DNA of 45,897 bases from assembly GCA_041744075.1 (NCBI GenBank), contig JBGTLQ010000331.1, positions 1 to 45,897 on the forward strand. Reading direction: 5' to 3'. Position numbers and translations under genes: made by a program. Source of the DNA: JAJTZA01 sp041744075. GTDB taxonomy: Bacteria; Verrucomicrobiota; Verrucomicrobiia; Chthoniobacterales; Terrimicrobiaceae. The notes under the pieces are model-generated. The model saw nothing but the letters and a program-made list of their open reading frames with translations, did not search any database and was not told where the DNA came from. Of this stretch, positions 43,792-45,897 are shown piece by piece. The stretch's first letter is position 1. Each line of letters opens with the position of its first letter.

Positions 43792-44172
43792 ATGAAAGAT
43801 CCTATATTTCACCTCTGTGACATTGTGCGGGAAACGGCCTTTGACCTTCATGCCTACCACCGGCATGGCCACCTTGAGAAAGTTTATGAGAACGGCCTCG
43901 CCCACCGATTGCGGAAGCAAAATCTTCTCGTCTTCCAGCAACACCCGCTGAATGTCATCGATGAAGACGGCACTCCTCTCGGGGATTATTTTGCCGATCT
44001 CTTCGTTGAAAACTGCCTCATTATCGAGCTCAAGGCCGTGAAAGCCTTAGTTGACGAACATACCGCTCAACTTCTCGGCTATCTTCGCTCATCCTGTATT
44101 GAGCATGGACTGTTGATCAACTTTGGATCCCCAAAGATGGAAATTCGAAAATTCGCCCTCTCAATTTCCTGA
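43792..44172 (+). CDS. GxxExxY family protein
   Basis: The 126-residue protein has the family signature GHLEKVYENGLAHRL (G-x-x-E-x-x-Y), then DYFADLFVENCLIIELKAVK and HTAQLLGYLRSSCIEHGLLI, and ends SPKMEIRKFAL. These proteins are predicted PD-(D/E)xK nuclease-like folds and their function is not established. It sits between two sugar epimerases with repeats on both sides, so it looks like an inserted passenger and not a glycan gene. Its start at ATG 43792 directly follows the repeat and has no clear ribosome site. Confidence 0.88.
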   Translation: MKDPIFHLCDIVRETAFDLHAYHRHGHLEKVYENGLAHRLRKQNLLVFQQHPLNVIDEDGTPLGDYFADLFVENCLIIELKAVKALVDEHTAQLLGYLRSSCIEHGLLINFGSPKMEIRKFALSIS

Positions 44173-44340
44173 TATTTTGCGTCTTTTACGCTTTCTTGCG
44201 GCCATATAAATCTCCGCAATTTCAACCTTTCATCCAACTATATATTTCGGCTGAGATCACTCCACTAGGGCTCAGGTTCAGTATCATGAAATCCCTCATT
44301 CTTCCCTTTTTGCGCCTTTTGCGCTTTCTTGCGGCTATAT
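44173..44340. repeat. Two 'tttgcgcctt...gcggctat' repeats after GxxExxY gene
   Basis: A copy at 44173-44222 (tattttgcgtcttttacgct, then ttcttgcggccatataaatc) follows the stop directly. A second at 44306-44340 (tttttgcgccttttgcgctt, then tcttgcggctatat) ends on the ATG of the next epimerase (44339). The first also shares a tail (ataaatctccgcaatttc) with the copy at 44886-44934. Confidence 0.8.
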
Positions 44341-45568
44341 GAAGCTACTTATAACAGGAGTCTGCGGCTTTGCCGGCTCTGTCATCGCTCGACATCTTCT
44401 CGAGCACTCTCCCGGGCTATCGATCGTCGGTTTTGACAACCTCAGCCGGAAAGGCAGCGAGACCAACTTGGAGCCGCTTCGTGCACTTGGCATTGACGTT
44501 CGTGTTGGTGATGTTCGGGACAGGGCTTTTCTTGACGGTCTGCCTCCCGCAGACTGGATCCTCGACTGCGCCGCCAATCCCAGCGTTCTCGCAGGTGTGG
44601 ACGACTCCGGTAGCCGCGATCTTGTTGATCAGAACCTTTATGGCACGGTTAACCTTCTTGAGCTTTGCAAGCAGTGGAAAGCGGGGTTCATCCTCCTCAG
44701 CACCAGCCGGGTTTACTCGATCCCGCCCCTTGCTGATCTCCCCCTCCGGGAAACCCCCACCCGCTTCGAACCAGAGCTTGAAAACGAAAACCTTGGCCGC
44801 ATGCAACGCAGCCCGCAGGGCGAGGACCGGGCTTTCCAAAAGGCGCAAAAGACGCAAATTCAAAGCACTGATCCGACCTCCTCTCCTCTTGCGCCTTTTG
44901 CGCCTTCTTGCGGCTATAAAATCTCCGGCATTTCCCATCTGGGAGTGTCCGAATCCTTCCCCACCACCCCACCCGTCAGCCTCTACGGAAGCACAAAACT
45001 TTGCTCGGAGTGGTTGGCCCTTGAGTATGGCAGTGCCTTCGAGTTTCCCGTCTGGGTCAACCGCTGCGGCGTCCTCGCCGGGGCCGGCCAATTCGGAAAA
45101 GCCGACCAGGGGATCTTTTCCTATTGGATCCACAGCTGGAGAGCAGGTCGGTCGCTCAAATACATTGGCTTTGGCGGAACTGGCAAACAGGTCCGTGACT
45201 GCCTCCACCCCAAAGATCTCATCCCCCTCCTCCTCAAACAATTGGATTCCACTTTTCGCTTTCCACTTTCCCCTTTTCCTAAAATCATCAATGTCTCCGG
45301 CGGCAGCACCAACTCGATGTCCCTTCTCGAACTCTCCACTTGGTGCCACAACCGCTTCGGCCCCCATCCCGCTTCACCCGCAACTCCTAACCCACAACCC
45401 GCCACGCCTCCTCCTTCCCGTCCCTTCGATATCCCGTGGATGGTCCTCGACCCCGCCCTCGCCGCAGAGGTATGGCAGTGGACACCACAAATCGGCATCC
45501 ATGACATCCTCGAAGAAATCGCCCAACACGCCGAAGCCAATCCCAACTGGCTCGACCTTGTGACGTAG
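44339..45568 (+). CDS. NAD-dependent sugar epimerase with in-frame inserts
   Basis: This extended SDR has 409 residues, about 60 more than usual. TGVCGFAGS (G7, G10, G13), DCAANPSVLAGVDD, LLSTSRVYS and the catalytic SLYGSTK (Tyr and Lys both present) show a functional core. Between LLSTSRVYS and SLYGSTK lies a 30-residue segment (AFQKAQKTQIQSTDP ... LAPFAPSCGYKIS) encoded by an inverted repeat (44838-44934). A second insert (STFRFPLSPFPK) comes from the heptamer repeat at 45250-45277. A third (HPASPATPNPQPATPPPS) is low complexity. All keep frame and fall in loops. It starts on the last repeat before it. Confidence 0.85.
   Translation: MKLLITGVCGFAGSVIARHLLEHSPGLSIVGFDNLSRKGSETNLEPLRALGIDVRVGDVRDRAFLDGLPPADWILDCAANPSVLAGVDDSGSRDLVDQNLYGTVNLLELCKQWKAGFILLSTSRVYSIPPLADLPLRETPTRFEPELENENLGRMQRSPQGEDRAFQKAQKTQIQSTDPTSSPLAPFAPSCGYKISGISHLGVSESFPTTPPVSLYGSTKLCSEWLALEYGSAFEFPVWVNRCGVLAGAGQFGKADQGIFSYWIHSWRAGRSLKYIGFGGTGKQVRDCLHPKDLIPLLLKQLDSTFRFPLSPFPKIINVSGGSTNSMSLLELSTWCHNRFGPHPASPATPNPQPATPPPSRPFDIPWMVLDPALAAEVWQWTPQIGIHDILEEIAQHAEANPNWLDLVT
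44838..44934. repeat. Inverted-repeat insertion inside the epimerase gene
   Basis: The left arm 44838-44858 (aaaaggcgcaaaagacgcaaa) pairs with 44889-44906 (ttgcgccttttgcgcctt). The right copy continues cttgcggctataaaatctcc, as in the intergenic copy at 44173-44222. It is read in frame as protein. Confidence 0.85.
45250..45277. repeat. Heptamer repeat inside the epimerase gene
   Basis: Four 7-base units (cactttt, cgctttc, cactttc, ccctttt) match the tandem tract at 42493-42555. It is read in frame as STFRFPLSPF within the second epimerase, just before the NVSGGS strand. Confidence 0.7.
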
Positions 45569-45897
45569 ATTTGCCGCAGGAAGCACAAGACACACAAAGT
45601 TCATAAATGGATCTCACTTGCTTCATCTTCTTTCTCCTAACTTCCAGCTCCACCGCAAAATATGGGAGTCGTTCGGCTGTTCGCGAGCCAACCACTTTGT
45701 TTGATGTGTTCAATGGTTATGCCGCCTTTGGCGCGGATTGGTCGCAAGGATTGTACCACTGATGAAAGAAATAATCCCACCGCAATGGCGGTGGGGGAAA
45801 TACGGTCTTTGGAGTGAAGGACCACAGGGGGCAGGATGGAACATCCCTGGGGTTGGTGTCTCAGAGGTCCTTGCAAGCGAGCTTGTGGAGACCTCCG
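45569..45897. other. Gene-free tail with repeat-like sequences
   Basis: No gene is supported up to the window end. At 45572-45600 a segment (tgccgcaggaagcacaagac) resembles the rc of the 'gcggctat' repeat family. A perfect 8-bp hairpin (cccaccgc/gcggtggg, 45776-45795) is followed on the minus strand by attatttcttt, so it could end minus-strand transcription from beyond the window. The open frames here have no protein-like character. Confidence 0.5.

Noticed and set aside
43604..44940. Insertion sequence carrying the GxxExxY gene
   Set aside because: No transposase and no clear target-site duplication can be seen; the repeats are short and not all inverted.
45637..45876. Open frame of 79 codons on the minus strand near the right end
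   Set aside because: It crosses a hairpin and repeat-like sequence and has no recognisable domain.

Overview
The window looks like a chromosomal segment of a Gram-negative, heterotrophic, moderately GC-rich bacterium, most likely Verrucomicrobiota (possibly Opitutae). I infer this from an outer-membrane LptD, a housekeeping set that matches that phylum in character, many short secreted orphan proteins, a GbsR-type regulator beside a polysaccharide locus, and heavy loads of dispersed repeats with GxxExxY and four-helix-bundle (IVP) genes. There is no 16S rRNA or other marker that settles the taxon.

Layout. (1) 1-5430 is an accessory patch. Seven small minus-strand genes (a partial secreted protein, a PepSY-type membrane protein, four secreted orphans and a DUF6985-like protein) are followed by two plus-strand secreted paralogues. 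Most gaps between the minus-strand genes hold an imperfect palindrome just after the stop codon of the upstream gene. (2) 5450-37310 is a dense, conventional core. It holds a phosphohexomutase, a lipoprotein, PriA, a minus-strand run polX-cls-pgeF-ispA with tight spacing, a secreted transglutaminase-like protein, lptD-ugd, a membrane glycosyltransferase coupled to a FUSC transporter, an MFS transporter, a PTP-like phosphatase, Der, an IMP dehydrogenase, a xylA-hslO-sirtuin run, tRNA-Gly(TCC), DoxX and recJ-recG. (3) 37380-45897 is a polysaccharide-type locus: a lipoprotein, a GbsR/MarR regulator, a damaged membrane glycosyltransferase, a secreted protein and two NAD-dependent sugar epimerases. 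It is invaded by toxin-antitoxin genes, a miniature IVP gene, a GxxExxY gene and at least four unrelated short-repeat families.

How the genes work together. Region 2 supplies nucleotide-sugar and envelope functions (phosphohexomutase, UDP-glucuronate from Ugd, LPS insertion by LptD, cardiolipin, polyprenyl diphosphate) together with DNA repair (PolX, RecJ, RecG, PriA). Region 3 probably makes a cell-surface or secreted glycan.

The most interesting signal is in region 3, where repeats appear to act as raw material for protein-coding sequence. Two exported proteins take their start codon and first 13 codons from the same AT-rich repeat. One epimerase carries three in-frame low-complexity or repeat inserts. 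A glycosyltransferase is bounded by repeat at both ends and contains another. A four-helix-bundle gene has been shortened in frame to 52 codons between AT-rich arms. The second candidate is the palindrome-separated, one-direction run of small genes in region 1, which resembles a cassette array but has no integrase in the window and no canonical attC cores.
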